64,000 bases of DNA from positions 7,848,501 through 7,912,500 of the forward strand of contig NZ_CP117866.1 in assembly GCF_028736035.1 (NCBI RefSeq). Reading direction: 5' to 3'. The number at the start of each line of letters is the position of its first letter. The stretch's first letter is position 1. Both the position numbers and the translations under genes were made by a program. Below are positions 33,591-42,133 of the stretch, piece by piece. This DNA comes from Streptomyces sp. T12. GTDB taxonomy: Bacteria; Actinomycetota; Actinomycetes; Streptomycetales; Streptomycetaceae. The notes beneath the pieces are model-generated. The model searched no databases. It saw nothing but the letters and a program-made list of their open reading frames with translations, and was not told the origin of the DNA.

Positions 33591-35648
33591 CTATTCGGTG
33601 CCCCAGAAATCCAGATCCCCGTCGAAGACGTGTTCCCAGTGATCTGCGTCCTCGGTCGCCGAGTCGATGTCTTCCGCCCACTGCCACAGGCTGCGGCGGG
33701 CATCTCCACGTTCGGCAGGCGTATTGAAAGGACTTGTCAGAAACTCGTGGTACAGGCGGAGAAGGGTGCAGAACTGGCGAAGACCCGTGGCCAAGGTCAA
33801 CGAACTGTATCCGGTGCTGTAGTCCTGGACGACAGCACCGGTGCCGCCATCGAGCAGCACGTTACCGCCGGTCCACTCGGCCAGAGAGTAGAAGGGGCCC
33901 TCGCTCTCCGGAGGATCCGCGTCATCAGGCCATGGGACTTCCACCAGCCCGGTCTTCGCCAGGTCGGCCGTGCGAACGAAGGGCAGTTGGTCCGTCAAGT
34001 AGGGCCAACCGACGCCGGTCAGGAACTGTCGACTATCGGAATCGCTCAGACCTGATGGCAGTTCGTCTTCTGAAAGGACCCGGCACGTACCTTGCCCGAA
34101 CGAGCTCTCCAGCCATGACCGAGTGGGAGCGTTCCGTGCCACGGCTTGTGCAGGACAGCGCCAGAGGGCCGCCTCGGTGACGGGGCCGACAAACGGTTCC
34201 GGCAGCGCCTCCAGGTGAGGTTGTTCCCTCGGTGTGGTTGTCACGTCCACGACGAATGGGCCGGTGGGGCCTGACATCAGCCACTCCGTATCCGACACGG
34301 CTTTGGACCTGAAGGGGCGAGATGCGCCCAGGCGCCCGTCGAAGATGTGGCGCACCGGTGGTCCGACTGCACGGAGGCGCCAGGAGCCGCTCTCGGCGAG
34401 TTCCGGAAAGTCTCGAGTTCCAGGGGCGTCCTCCGACGGCTGGTCCGCCAGCGTGTCCTCGGGCTCTTCCGACCGTCCGAAGGTGCCGAACGGTCGGCAC
34501 CTGGTCCAGACGGTTTTCCACGGGAGTTCGACCCCGGAGTCGGCGACGATCGACCGGGCCAGCGATTCATCCCCCCGATTGAGCGCGGAATGATGCAGCC
34601 ACGCTACCCACTCCGCATGTGGTGCGGCCGCGAGCCCCAGTTGCTCGAGATAGTGGGCATCGATGGCAAGGCCGCCCTGCGGAATCCCGCGGGGCCAGGT
34701 CGCGGCCATGCCCTGCAACAGCCCCGTCGCATCGAGATTCGCAAGGGCCTGACCATCAGCCAGCAGGGTCTCGAGGAGACCCGCATGGGCAGCATGGAGC
34801 GCCGCGGCTCGCGCCGCATAGGCACCGGTGGGGCCGACGTTCTCCCAGGCTGTCGCACCGTGTGCCTTCAACGGCTCCAGGAGTGCGGAGAGCAGACTGC
34901 CGTGATCGACGGGACGGAGCAGTCTGATCCGATGCCGATCCGATTCGGCGTGAAATCCGAACTCCCTGCCCGAGCCGGGGACTTCGGAGATGAGCAGGCG
35001 ATCCGAGAGGGATTCCGCGAGTTCGGCGAGTTCACCGGACGAGACCTGAATGCCCAGGCATCGGCAGAGCTCCCCCCAGACAGGGAGAGGGACCGTGCGC
35101 CGTTCTGCTGCCGCCAGAGCCCGGACGGCAGGGTGCCGGGTGAGGATGTCCAGCCATTCCCCGGATCGGGTGGTCCCGTCGCCCGGTGAGGTCAGGACGA
35201 TGTCATTTCGGGTGGGTGCAGGCACCCACGGTTTGTCAGCGGAACGCTCGACCACGAACTGCAAGGTCGGCCGCGAGAATTGCTTGAGCGTACGGACCAT
35301 GCGCTGGCTGATCCGGCTTGCCTCACTCGAGGTCACGAATTCACCGGCCCATTGCACGTTGCCGAGCAGCGCGACGCCGCCACTCTGAATGCGTTGGGCT
35401 CCGGCAACGAGTGAGGCCGGAGATTCGGAGACGCCCCAGGCGTGGAGGAGGTGATGGGCGATATCATCCGCGGTCTTGCCCTGGCAATCGACATGGATGG
35501 CATCCGGAATCCTGGCTGCCAGCTCGTCGAGCAAGGCTGTCTTCCCGGACCCCGCTCCACCGCGGACGGCGAGGGTTCGGTAGAGGCGATGGGGTTCTGC
35601 CAGCCAGGCTTCGGCCTGCTCGAGTGCTCGCTCAGGCGTCAGTTCCAC
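33591..35648 (-). CDS. STAND-like NTPase fused to SUKH-4 immunity domain, array gene 6
   Basis: The 685-residue protein lies directly downstream of the 1488-residue toxin, with a 65-base gap, as expected for the cognate immunity gene. GAGGA precedes the GTG start. Walker A is GGAGSGKTA (K36), and N97 in VALLGNVQWAG sits at the Walker B position. The middle region is present (AEWVAWLHHSALNRGDESLA, LPWKTVWTRCRPFG). The SUKH-4 domain has LPSGLSDSDSRQFLTGVGWP, FYSLAEWTGGNVLLDGGTGA and TLATGLRQFCTLLRLYHEFL. Binding to either toxin domain is plausible but not shown. Confidence 0.85.
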   Translation of the reverse strand: MELTPERALEQAEAWLAEPHRLYRTLAVRGGAGSGKTALLDELAARIPDAIHVDCQGKTADDIAHHLLHAWGVSESPASLVAGAQRIQSGGVALLGNVQWAGEFVTSSEASRISQRMVRTLKQFSRPTLQFVVERSADKPWVPAPTRNDIVLTSPGDGTTRSGEWLDILTRHPAVRALAAAERRTVPLPVWGELCRCLGIQVSSGELAELAESLSDRLLISEVPGSGREFGFHAESDRHRIRLLRPVDHGSLLSALLEPLKAHGATAWENVGPTGAYAARAAALHAAHAGLLETLLADGQALANLDATGLLQGMAATWPRGIPQGGLAIDAHYLEQLGLAAAPHAEWVAWLHHSALNRGDESLARSIVADSGVELPWKTVWTRCRPFGTFGRSEEPEDTLADQPSEDAPGTRDFPELAESGSWRLRAVGPPVRHIFDGRLGASRPFRSKAVSDTEWLMSGPTGPFVVDVTTTPREQPHLEALPEPFVGPVTEAALWRCPAQAVARNAPTRSWLESSFGQGTCRVLSEDELPSGLSDSDSRQFLTGVGWPYLTDQLPFVRTADLAKTGLVEVPWPDDADPPESEGPFYSLAEWTGGNVLLDGGTGAVVQDYSTGYSSLTLATGLRQFCTLLRLYHEFLTSPFNTPAERGDARRSLWQWAEDIDSATEDADHWEHVFDGDLDFWGTE

Positions 35649-35713
35649 TCGATTCCTCGCTTCAGCGTTCGCGTCCTTCTAATTCTTCCAAGATATCCGA
35701 TGAGCTCAGCGGT

Positions 35714-38700
35714 TCACTCGGCTCCCGATCCCGCTGTCTTCATCCAGGCCCGCAACCACTCGCCGCGATATCTCACCATCTGCTCGTCGGTCATCGCCTT
35801 GACCTGCTGGCGCATGGCGATGTCCTCGGCCTTGCCTTGCTTGATGGCTTCGCGCCGGTCCGCTGGACTGTCGTACTCGGCTTCCTTGGCTGCGGCTTCG
35901 TTCCCCATGTCGCCCTTGCGGTAGCCGATTCCGTACGAGACGCGAAGATCACTTTTTCGGGGGTTTTCCTGCTGCTCTTCAGGGCGATTCTCCCGCGCCT
36001 TTTTTGTGCGGGCGCGAGAATCGTCAGTATCTCGCTCCATGTCATGGCTGAGATAGTCGGAGCAGTTCGCCCCACCGGTTCCTGTTCTATTTCCACAGGG
36101 CTCGAACTCGGTGTACAGTGACACGGCTTTGAAGCGGCCAGGCTGTTTTTCTTCGACGGTCCTCATCCACTCGCCCAGGTGGGGTTCCGAGTGGTCGTGG
36201 TGATATCGATCGCTTCCTGGAATGGAGGTGTCGATGACGTAGTGGACCTTCACTTCGTCGCCGACCTTTTCATGTACCTCGAGCACGGCATAATTCTTGC
36301 CCGACATGTCCGGTCGCATGCCGTCGTTCTTATTGTCTTTCCAGAGCTTATCGAATTCGTCGTGCTTTGCGTCCCTGGCTTCCTTGCTGTTGTTGTCGGC
36401 CTCGTGGCTCACCGCGTACTCGCGAGCTCGCGAGGCAGGACTGGGGTTGTTGTCGTCCGGCTTCATTCGCGGTATCGCGGTGTTGTCGTGCATGGAAACA
36501 CCCGGGCGGGGGTCGATTTCATTCTCTTCGCCCTTGGGGCGCCGGCGTTCCGGGTCGAGATCTATCGGGCTGTTTCCTGCGGCGTGGCTCTCATGGAATG
36601 AGTTGCTGATGCGTGCGATTCCAGCAATGACCGCCATCTTCTGATCGTTATTCAAATTCTTGAAGTTATCGCCAAGGATTTCATTGAGGCGATCCTGGCT
36701 GATTTTCTTGTTCTGGCGTACCTCATCTACAACGCGGGCCAGCGATCCGTCTTCTGCCCAGCGGTGCGCGTTCTCAACGACCGGCCCAAGATCGACCTGC
36801 GATACATCATGTGTCTTGCGGAGAGTCGCCTGTGATTCCTCGAGAGGCATATTCTCGTGGGTGTGGTCCTGCGTTTGCCGTTCTCCGAATTCGGCAGACC
36901 CGCGGACTTCTTCCGAGTCGAACTTCGGCAGTGACTCGCCTGCGGGCTCCTCGGGCGCGCTGCCCGGGGTCTCTGGGGCCTGCCGCTCACCGTTGCGTGA
37001 GCCCTCTGTCTCCGGCTTGTCCGGCGACACGGGTTGCCGATCAGAGTCCAGCGGAATCGCGAAGACCCCGTTGTTTCCACTGTGCAGCGGCTTCGAACTC
37101 TGCTGCCCAGTCTGCGCGTCGATGTATGTGATCTTGCCGTTGTGGTTGACGGCGTTCCACGCGTGCGCCCGCCCATTGGCGTCCTGCGTGATGATCACGG
37201 CCTGTGAGCCGTGCCCGCTGTTGCGGAGGGTGTTCTCCAGGCGGTTGAAGGCGTCGCGTCCGTTGCCCATGTCGCTGAAGCGGGCGCCCAGCGTGTCCTC
37301 GATGCGGTCGCGGCCGCCCTTCTCGCCGCGGTCCGAGGGGTTGCCGTCCGCGTCCAGGTCGGGTGTACGGCTGGCCGCTGCCGTGGGGTTGCCCGCGTAG
37401 GTGTCCACCGTGGACAGGGCTACGTCGACGCAGTTGTTGTTGCGGCCGGGGGCGTCGCGTCCGTCGCCGTTGATGCGCTCGACCCAGCGGCCGTCCGCCG
37501 GGTCCGGCGGTCGGGTCGGGTCGCCGTTCTCGTCTCGGGGGACCGAGTTTTCCAGGGCGTCCTGCTCGGCGCGGGTGGGGTCGGTGACACCGCCCGGGGG
37601 GTTGGTGTTGCGGGTTTCCGAGGCCGGGGTCGGGGTCTCCTTCGGCCTCGGGTTGTCCGAAGAGTTCTGCTGACTGCCGTTGTTGTTGGAGTCAGGGGTT
37701 TGTGGAGTGGACTGCTGGGGCTGGTTGTTCGGCGTCGTGACCACGTGGTGGACCGGCACCGGAATGACCTGAGGCTGCTGCTGCTGTTGGTTCGGGGTGT
37801 TCGCCGGGGGCTGCTGGGTGTTGGGCTGCGCGCCCGGCTGGTTCGGGGTGTTCGGCGTGCTGCCCGCGGGCTGGTGGGGCGGCCTGGTGGGGGTGGAGCC
37901 GGCGTTCGGTTGGTTCGGGGTGCCGGGTGTGCCCTGAGCGGTGGGGTTGTGGGCGGTGGGGCCAGGCTGGGTCGAGGAGTTCGGGGTGCTGTTGCTCGGT
38001 GTCGAGGCGCGATCAGGTCCACTGCCGGTCGACGGGGAGGGCGACGTCGTGGGCGTGCTCGTGGAGGGCGATGCGGCCCTGGGGGGAGTCGACTGCGCCG
38101 GGTTCTGGTTCGGGGTGGTCGTACTCGGGCTCGGGCCGGGGGTGTGGGTACGGCTGCTGCTGGTCGAGTCCGTGCTGTTGCGGGGCGCAGTGCGGTCGCC
38201 AGGTGTCGTACCGGGGTTGTTGCGGGAGGAGGCGCCGTCGTTCGGCGTCGTGTTCCCGGGGGTGTTGCGCGGCGTGGTGCCGTCCCCCGGCGTGGCGGTA
38301 CCGGGGTTGTTGCGCGGCGGAGTGCGGTCGCCGGGGGTCGTACCGGGGGTGTTCCGCGGCGTGCTGCCGTCGCCCGGGGTCGCACTCCCGGGGCGCTGGG
38401 CCGGTATCCGACCGTCCGGCGTGCTCTGCGCGGGCGTACCCGGCGTACGGCCGTCCCCCGTCCCCGGAACTCGCCCGTCCGGCGTCGAAGCGGGCGTACT
38501 CCGAGGCGTCGTAGGAGAGGTGGGGCTCGGGGTTGAGGCAGGCCCGGTCCCCGTGGTGGAGGGCGTACCAGGCGTACTGGCGGAAGGATTCCTCGCCGGA
38601 CCGGAGTTGGGATTCGGGCTCGTCGCGGACGGGGTGCCGGCGCCGCCCGAAGCACTTGGGCTGTGGTGCCCGCCACCCGGAACCGCACCCCCGGCGGAAG

Positions 38701-40180
38701 GCGCCGTGGGCGACGTCGGCATGCCCGAGCCGCCGCTGTCCGACCGGCCGCCGGAACTGGAGGGAGACGAGTCGGCCGTCGGCGTCGGCGCCGCGTTGGA
38801 CTGCGTGGGCGCGCTGGCGGCCAGGCCGTCGATCTGGGTGCCGATCGAGCCGCCCCCCGGCGAGGACGACGTACCGCCCGACGACGGGGCCCCGGACGTG
38901 GGCGTGGATTGAGGGCTCGGGGACGACAGGCCGGATACGGGGGAGCCGCCGCCGGAGTGCGAAGGTCCGGATGTGCTCGGAGTGCTGGACGAGCCGTTGG
39001 AGTCGGAGCCGTTGGACGAGGGCCCGCTGGGCGAGGGGTCGTCGAAGTCCGACAGGGACGACCCTGGAGATTGCGTCGGCCGTGAGTACGGGGAGTCCGA
39101 GGAGGACGGATTCCCGGCGTCGGATCCCGGCCCGGAGCCGGAGTCGGGGCCCGCACCGATGTTGGGTGCCGGGATGTCGTTGCCGCCTGTGTCGGCGGAT
39201 ATGCCGCTGCCTATGTTCGCGCCGGGGATGTTGCCGTTGCTCGAACGCGTCGAGGTGCTGGAGTCCGAGTCCGACGAACTCGAATCGGAGGACGAGGAGG
39301 AGTCGGACGAACTCGAGTCGGAGGACGAGGAGGAATCGGAGGACGAAGAGGAGCTGGAACTCTCCGAACCGCTGCTGGAGTCGCTCCCGATGTCACCCCC
39401 CGGCAAGTCCGACGCCGACACCCCGTCGTACCCGTCGATGCGGCTGTCGATCGCGTTCCGCGCCCGGCTGCCCGCCTTCTGGCCCAGACTGTCGCGCACG
39501 CCTTCGGCGAAGGTCTGCGGGCTCTGCCTGAGGGCGTCCAGGCCTGCCTCGCCGCCGGCCTTGAGGGTGGCGCCGACGTCGTAGCCTTCCTGGGCGCCGA
39601 AGCCGACGTTCACGGTCTGGCGGATGAGGTCGCTGATCATCGCCTCGACCGCAGAGATCGCGGGTTCCTTCATCATCTCGATGAGCGCCTCGAACATGGC
39701 TTGTTTGAGCTCGTCGAGGAGGCGTCGGACGATCAGGCGGGCGGCCTGGGTGGCGCCCATTCCCGCTACCGAGGACAGACCGAAAGTGAAGGGCGCGGCG
39801 GCAGCGGCGGCGGCGATCTGGATGGCCAGGGCGATGAGCTGGGCGATCACCGCCCACTTGGCGAACTCGACGAGGTAGGCGCAGGCCTCCAGCACGTTCG
39901 CGATGAGGAACGCGGCCTCGGCGGCGCTGCGGAGGTAGCCGTCGTTGCCGCCCCCGCCGTCGAACTTCTCGTAGGTCTTGGTGAACTTGTCGATCGACTC
40001 ACCGGCGTTGTGGGCGGTGACCTGACGCGCGCTGCTGTTCGCCGTGGTGTGGAGCTCGTTGACCTTCTCGCCGAACTCCCGCCACATGGTGGCGCAGTCT
40101 CTGAGCTTGTCCTCGTTCGCCGTCGGCCACCTGTAGCCCAGCATCTCGAGAACCCACTCGAGCTCGTCCGGCAACATCAT
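35714..40180 (-). CDS. Type VII-exported polymorphic toxin: CpnT-N, Tox-PL and deaminase domains
   Basis: The ATG at 40180 gives 1488 residues; a GTG at 40186 is an alternative with a better placed GGGGG. Residues 1-245 are the CpnT-N/WXG100-like export domain. About 260-890 is a Ser/Asp- then Pro/Ser/Thr/Gly-rich linker with tandem repeats. A papain-like Tox-PL (glutamine deamidase) domain follows, with the triad C917 (NNNCVDVALS), H1006 (AHAWNAV) and D1021 (YIDAQTGQQ). The C-terminus is a nucleic-acid deaminase-type domain with H1330-S-E1332 (HSEPHLGEW), C1362 (FEPCGN) and C1373 (ANCSDYL) as zinc and proton-transfer residues. Tox-PL domains modify Gln in host proteins; these deaminases act on DNA or RNA bases. 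The SUKH-4 array follows on the same strand. Confidence 0.85.
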   Translation of the reverse strand: MMLPDELEWVLEMLGYRWPTANEDKLRDCATMWREFGEKVNELHTTANSSARQVTAHNAGESIDKFTKTYEKFDGGGGNDGYLRSAAEAAFLIANVLEACAYLVEFAKWAVIAQLIALAIQIAAAAAAAPFTFGLSSVAGMGATQAARLIVRRLLDELKQAMFEALIEMMKEPAISAVEAMISDLIRQTVNVGFGAQEGYDVGATLKAGGEAGLDALRQSPQTFAEGVRDSLGQKAGSRARNAIDSRIDGYDGVSASDLPGGDIGSDSSSGSESSSSSSSSDSSSSSDSSSSDSSSSSDSSSSDSDSSTSTRSSNGNIPGANIGSGISADTGGNDIPAPNIGAGPDSGSGPGSDAGNPSSSDSPYSRPTQSPGSSLSDFDDPSPSGPSSNGSDSNGSSSTPSTSGPSHSGGGSPVSGLSSPSPQSTPTSGAPSSGGTSSSPGGGSIGTQIDGLAASAPTQSNAAPTPTADSSPSSSGGRSDSGGSGMPTSPTAPSAGGAVPGGGHHSPSASGGAGTPSATSPNPNSGPARNPSASTPGTPSTTGTGPASTPSPTSPTTPRSTPASTPDGRVPGTGDGRTPGTPAQSTPDGRIPAQRPGSATPGDGSTPRNTPGTTPGDRTPPRNNPGTATPGDGTTPRNTPGNTTPNDGASSRNNPGTTPGDRTAPRNSTDSTSSSRTHTPGPSPSTTTPNQNPAQSTPPRAASPSTSTPTTSPSPSTGSGPDRASTPSNSTPNSSTQPGPTAHNPTAQGTPGTPNQPNAGSTPTRPPHQPAGSTPNTPNQPGAQPNTQQPPANTPNQQQQQPQVIPVPVHHVVTTPNNQPQQSTPQTPDSNNNGSQQNSSDNPRPKETPTPASETRNTNPPGGVTDPTRAEQDALENSVPRDENGDPTRPPDPADGRWVERINGDGRDAPGRNNNCVDVALSTVDTYAGNPTAAASRTPDLDADGNPSDRGEKGGRDRIEDTLGARFSDMGNGRDAFNRLENTLRNSGHGSQAVIITQDANGRAHAWNAVNHNGKITYIDAQTGQQSSKPLHSGNNGVFAIPLDSDRQPVSPDKPETEGSRNGERQAPETPGSAPEEPAGESLPKFDSEEVRGSAEFGERQTQDHTHENMPLEESQATLRKTHDVSQVDLGPVVENAHRWAEDGSLARVVDEVRQNKKISQDRLNEILGDNFKNLNNDQKMAVIAGIARISNSFHESHAAGNSPIDLDPERRRPKGEENEIDPRPGVSMHDNTAIPRMKPDDNNPSPASRAREYAVSHEADNNSKEARDAKHDEFDKLWKDNKNDGMRPDMSGKNYAVLEVHEKVGDEVKVHYVIDTSIPGSDRYHHDHSEPHLGEWMRTVEEKQPGRFKAVSLYTEFEPCGNRTGTGGANCSDYLSHDMERDTDDSRARTKKARENRPEEQQENPRKSDLRVSYGIGYRKGDMGNEAAAKEAEYDSPADRREAIKQGKAEDIAMRQQVKAMTDEQMVRYRGEWLRAWMKTAGSGAE
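38165..38420. repeat. Tandem repeats in the toxin linker
   Basis: Within the Pro/Thr-rich linker there are at least five units with the protein form TPGDGTTPRNNPGT. Variants are TPGDRTPPRNNPGT and TPNDGASSRNNPGT, roughly 14-16 codons each. The DNA units are similar enough to allow slippage or recombination, so the linker length probably varies between strains. Confidence 0.75.
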
Positions 40181-40373
40181 CGCCACAGCAGAAAGCACCC
40201 CCGTCGGACAGTACGGCCGTACACCTCCCTCACCAGCCGAGGGAATCCACACAGGAGTACAGCCGTCCGCAGAGTTTACGGACTCACCTGCCGGTGACTT
40301 CAGGTGTTTGCTGTCACAAGTCCGTTCCAGGTCGCCGCTGTTGTCCGCAGCGGCGCGCTACGAGGCCGACGGT

Positions 40374-41027
40374 TCACTGCGTACGGCCCTGAGTGCGCTG
40401 TCGGTGTCCCTTGATGTCGGGTCGGCCGACGTGGCCCTCGGCCCGCTCGGACTCGCCGAGCCAGAGGTGCGGGACGTACCCCTGGACCGCGGTCACCATC
40501 TCCTGTCGGCAGGGGGCGGGGAAGGGGAGGCGGTAGCGCAGCCGGGGAAGGCCGGGATGCAGCGGCTCCTCGTCGCGGACCAGGGTCCACAGGACCGGGT
40601 CGTCCACGTCGATGGGACCGGTGGGGAACAGCTCCAGGGAGTAGACCTGCTGGCTTCGGCCGAACTTGCTCCAGAACAGGCCGACTCCGGCGAGACCCTG
40701 CCAGGGGATGACGTTGCGCAGCGTGCCGTTCTCGACCCACAGGCCGGTGGCGTCGACGAGGACCCGGGTGCGGCGGTTCGCCCAGTTGGCGATGAACAGG
40801 AACACGCCGAGCGCACCGAGCAACAGCATGAACACGAGGCCCGCGTACCCTGCCGGGTTGGACTGTCCCTTCTGGTTCCCGGTAGCAACCACGACAGCGC
40901 CGAAGACGCCGACCGCGCCCATCGCGATGAGCAGGACGGAGCAAGGGAGCCCTGTCATGGCGCCGCGGCGACCAGTCCGTATGACCGTGGCATCGGGCGC
41001 GGGGGAGGGCGTGTGCGAAGGCAACAT
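40374..41027 (-). CDS. Two-helix membrane protein with PH-like tail, copy 2
   Basis: The 217-residue protein is the paralogue of 13603-14265. It has two membrane helices at about 27-50 and 63-82, then TGLWVENGTLRNVIPWQGLA, DDPVLWTLVRDEEPLHPGLP and YVPHLWLGESERAEG. The tail is rich in basic residues (KGHRQRTQGRTQ). It is divergent from 41067-41462, 39 bases apart. It lies upstream of the toxin gene on the same strand but about 190 bases away. Function is unknown; duplication together with its divergent neighbour argues for a joint role with the ESX system. Confidence 0.77.
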   Translation of the reverse strand: MLPSHTPSPAPDATVIRTGRRGAMTGLPCSVLLIAMGAVGVFGAVVVATGNQKGQSNPAGYAGLVFMLLLGALGVFLFIANWANRRTRVLVDATGLWVENGTLRNVIPWQGLAGVGLFWSKFGRSQQVYSLELFPTGPIDVDDPVLWTLVRDEEPLHPGLPRLRYRLPFPAPCRQEMVTAVQGYVPHLWLGESERAEGHVGRPDIKGHRQRTQGRTQ

Positions 41028-41066
41028 GGTGCGTGAGCTTAGCGAATTGACCTACGCTGCCTCCCC

Positions 41067-41462
41067 ATGACGACGCACGGCCGGGAACGCGGCGGGGAAC
41101 AGGTACAGACGCAGGTGCGAGGCGACGAGGGCGATCTCGTCCCGCCCGGCGCGGATGAGCTCACGGCGAGATTCCAAGGGCAAGCGGACCCGGGGTTCGC
41201 GAGACAGCGGTCCCGGCAGGCGCGGAGCGCCCGCGGTGGGCTCATGGCCGCCGGGGCGTTGGTGGCGCTGGTCTGCCTCATGGTGATCGTGGGGCATCTC
41301 AGAAGCGGTACGCAGGCGGTTGTGGGAACCGTGGTGTACGGCTTGAGCCTCGCTGCTGCCGGTCTCAGCGTGGAGCTGGCGCGGCGCGGACGCACCCGCC
41401 TGGCCATGATGGCGATCATTTTCGCGGCGGCGGGCGCGTCACTGGCGGATGCGCTGTCCTGA
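41067..41462 (+). CDS. Small two/three-helix membrane protein, copy 2
   Basis: The 131-residue protein has a charged start with PPGADELTARFQGQADPGFA, then hydrophobic helices at about 56-75, 84-102 and 108-127. It corresponds to 14340-14732 in layout and in the DEL-ARF-GQ-P motif. The two pairs (PH-like protein plus this one) are arranged divergently in the same way. Nothing enzymatic is visible. Confidence 0.7.
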   Translation: MTTHGRERGGEQVQTQVRGDEGDLVPPGADELTARFQGQADPGFARQRSRQARSARGGLMAAGALVALVCLMVIVGHLRSGTQAVVGTVVYGLSLAAAGLSVELARRGRTRLAMMAIIFAAAGASLADALS

Positions 41463-41498
41463 CTCGATCGAGTTCTGGTCAGCGAGCCGAAGGCCGGA

Positions 41499-42017
41499 TC
41501 AGACCTTGGTGAAGCACAACGTGTAGCTGGACCTGTGGCCGGTGTTGCGGTACTGAATCCCGTAGTCGTACTCCGACCCGCATTCCCTGCCCTTGCCGGG
41601 CATCCACTCACCCAGCTTGTACTCGGCCTCGGCGGAGTCACAGTCGACCACTGTCGGCACCGGGTCGCCGTCGGGGTCCGCGACCTTGACGCAGTCGCCG
41701 ATCTCAGGCTCGTGCTTCTTGGCCTCCTCAGCCGCCGCCGACGCCGAAGCCTCTGCCTTGGCCTTGCCGCCGGTGGGGCTGGTGTTGTAATCCCAGACCC
41801 AGTAGCCCACGGCGCCGAACACCGCTACGACGATCACGGCGGACTTCACGGCCCGCAACAGACCCCCCGGCTGGGGTCGCTGTGGCCCGCGCGGAGGCTG
41901 CGGCTGCTGCGGATACCCGTACGGAGCCTGCGGCTGCGCCTGCTGCGGGTATCCGTACGGCTGCTGCGGCTGCCCGTACGGCGGTTGGTTCTGGTACTGC
42001 GGCGGAGGCGTGGACAT
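41499..42017 (-). CDS. Pro/Gln-rich single-pass protein, LppU-like exported domain
   Basis: The 172-residue protein has a PQ/PYGYPQQ repeat N-terminus (about 1-48), one membrane helix (VKSAVIVVAVFGAVGYWVW), an Ala/Glu/Lys linker and a Cys-containing exported domain. That domain has GDCVKVADPDGDPVPTVVDC, RECGSEYD and SSYTLCFTKV. The spacing of four cysteines around GDC and VDC is like the LppU/SCO3897-type actinobacterial proteins. Its place in the block is the same as that of the Pro-rich membrane protein at 14.8 kb, but the exported domains differ. Confidence 0.72.
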   Translation of the reverse strand: MSTPPPQYQNQPPYGQPQQPYGYPQQAQPQAPYGYPQQPQPPRGPQRPQPGGLLRAVKSAVIVVAVFGAVGYWVWDYNTSPTGGKAKAEASASAAAEEAKKHEPEIGDCVKVADPDGDPVPTVVDCDSAEAEYKLGEWMPGKGRECGSEYDYGIQYRNTGHRSSYTLCFTKV

Positions 42018-42133
42018 GCTTGGGAGACCCCGTGGTTGGCTGAACGGATGGCGATCAACGCGAAGTTGACGGGCGCACGCTACCCTCCGGCGTCAGCCGG
42101 GCGCCCACCGGGGGTGAAGTGTGTGGGAACCGG

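Noticed and set aside
37211..38536. A 441-codon plus-strand frame rich in Arg, Gly and Val
   Set aside because: It is the reverse of the toxin's Pro/Thr/Ser linker; composition explains the open frame.
38150..39420. Repeats that might suggest a CRISPR array or minisatellite outside genes
   Set aside because: Units are in frame within the toxin gene, differ in length and have no unique spacers. No CRISPR array or cas gene was seen in the window.
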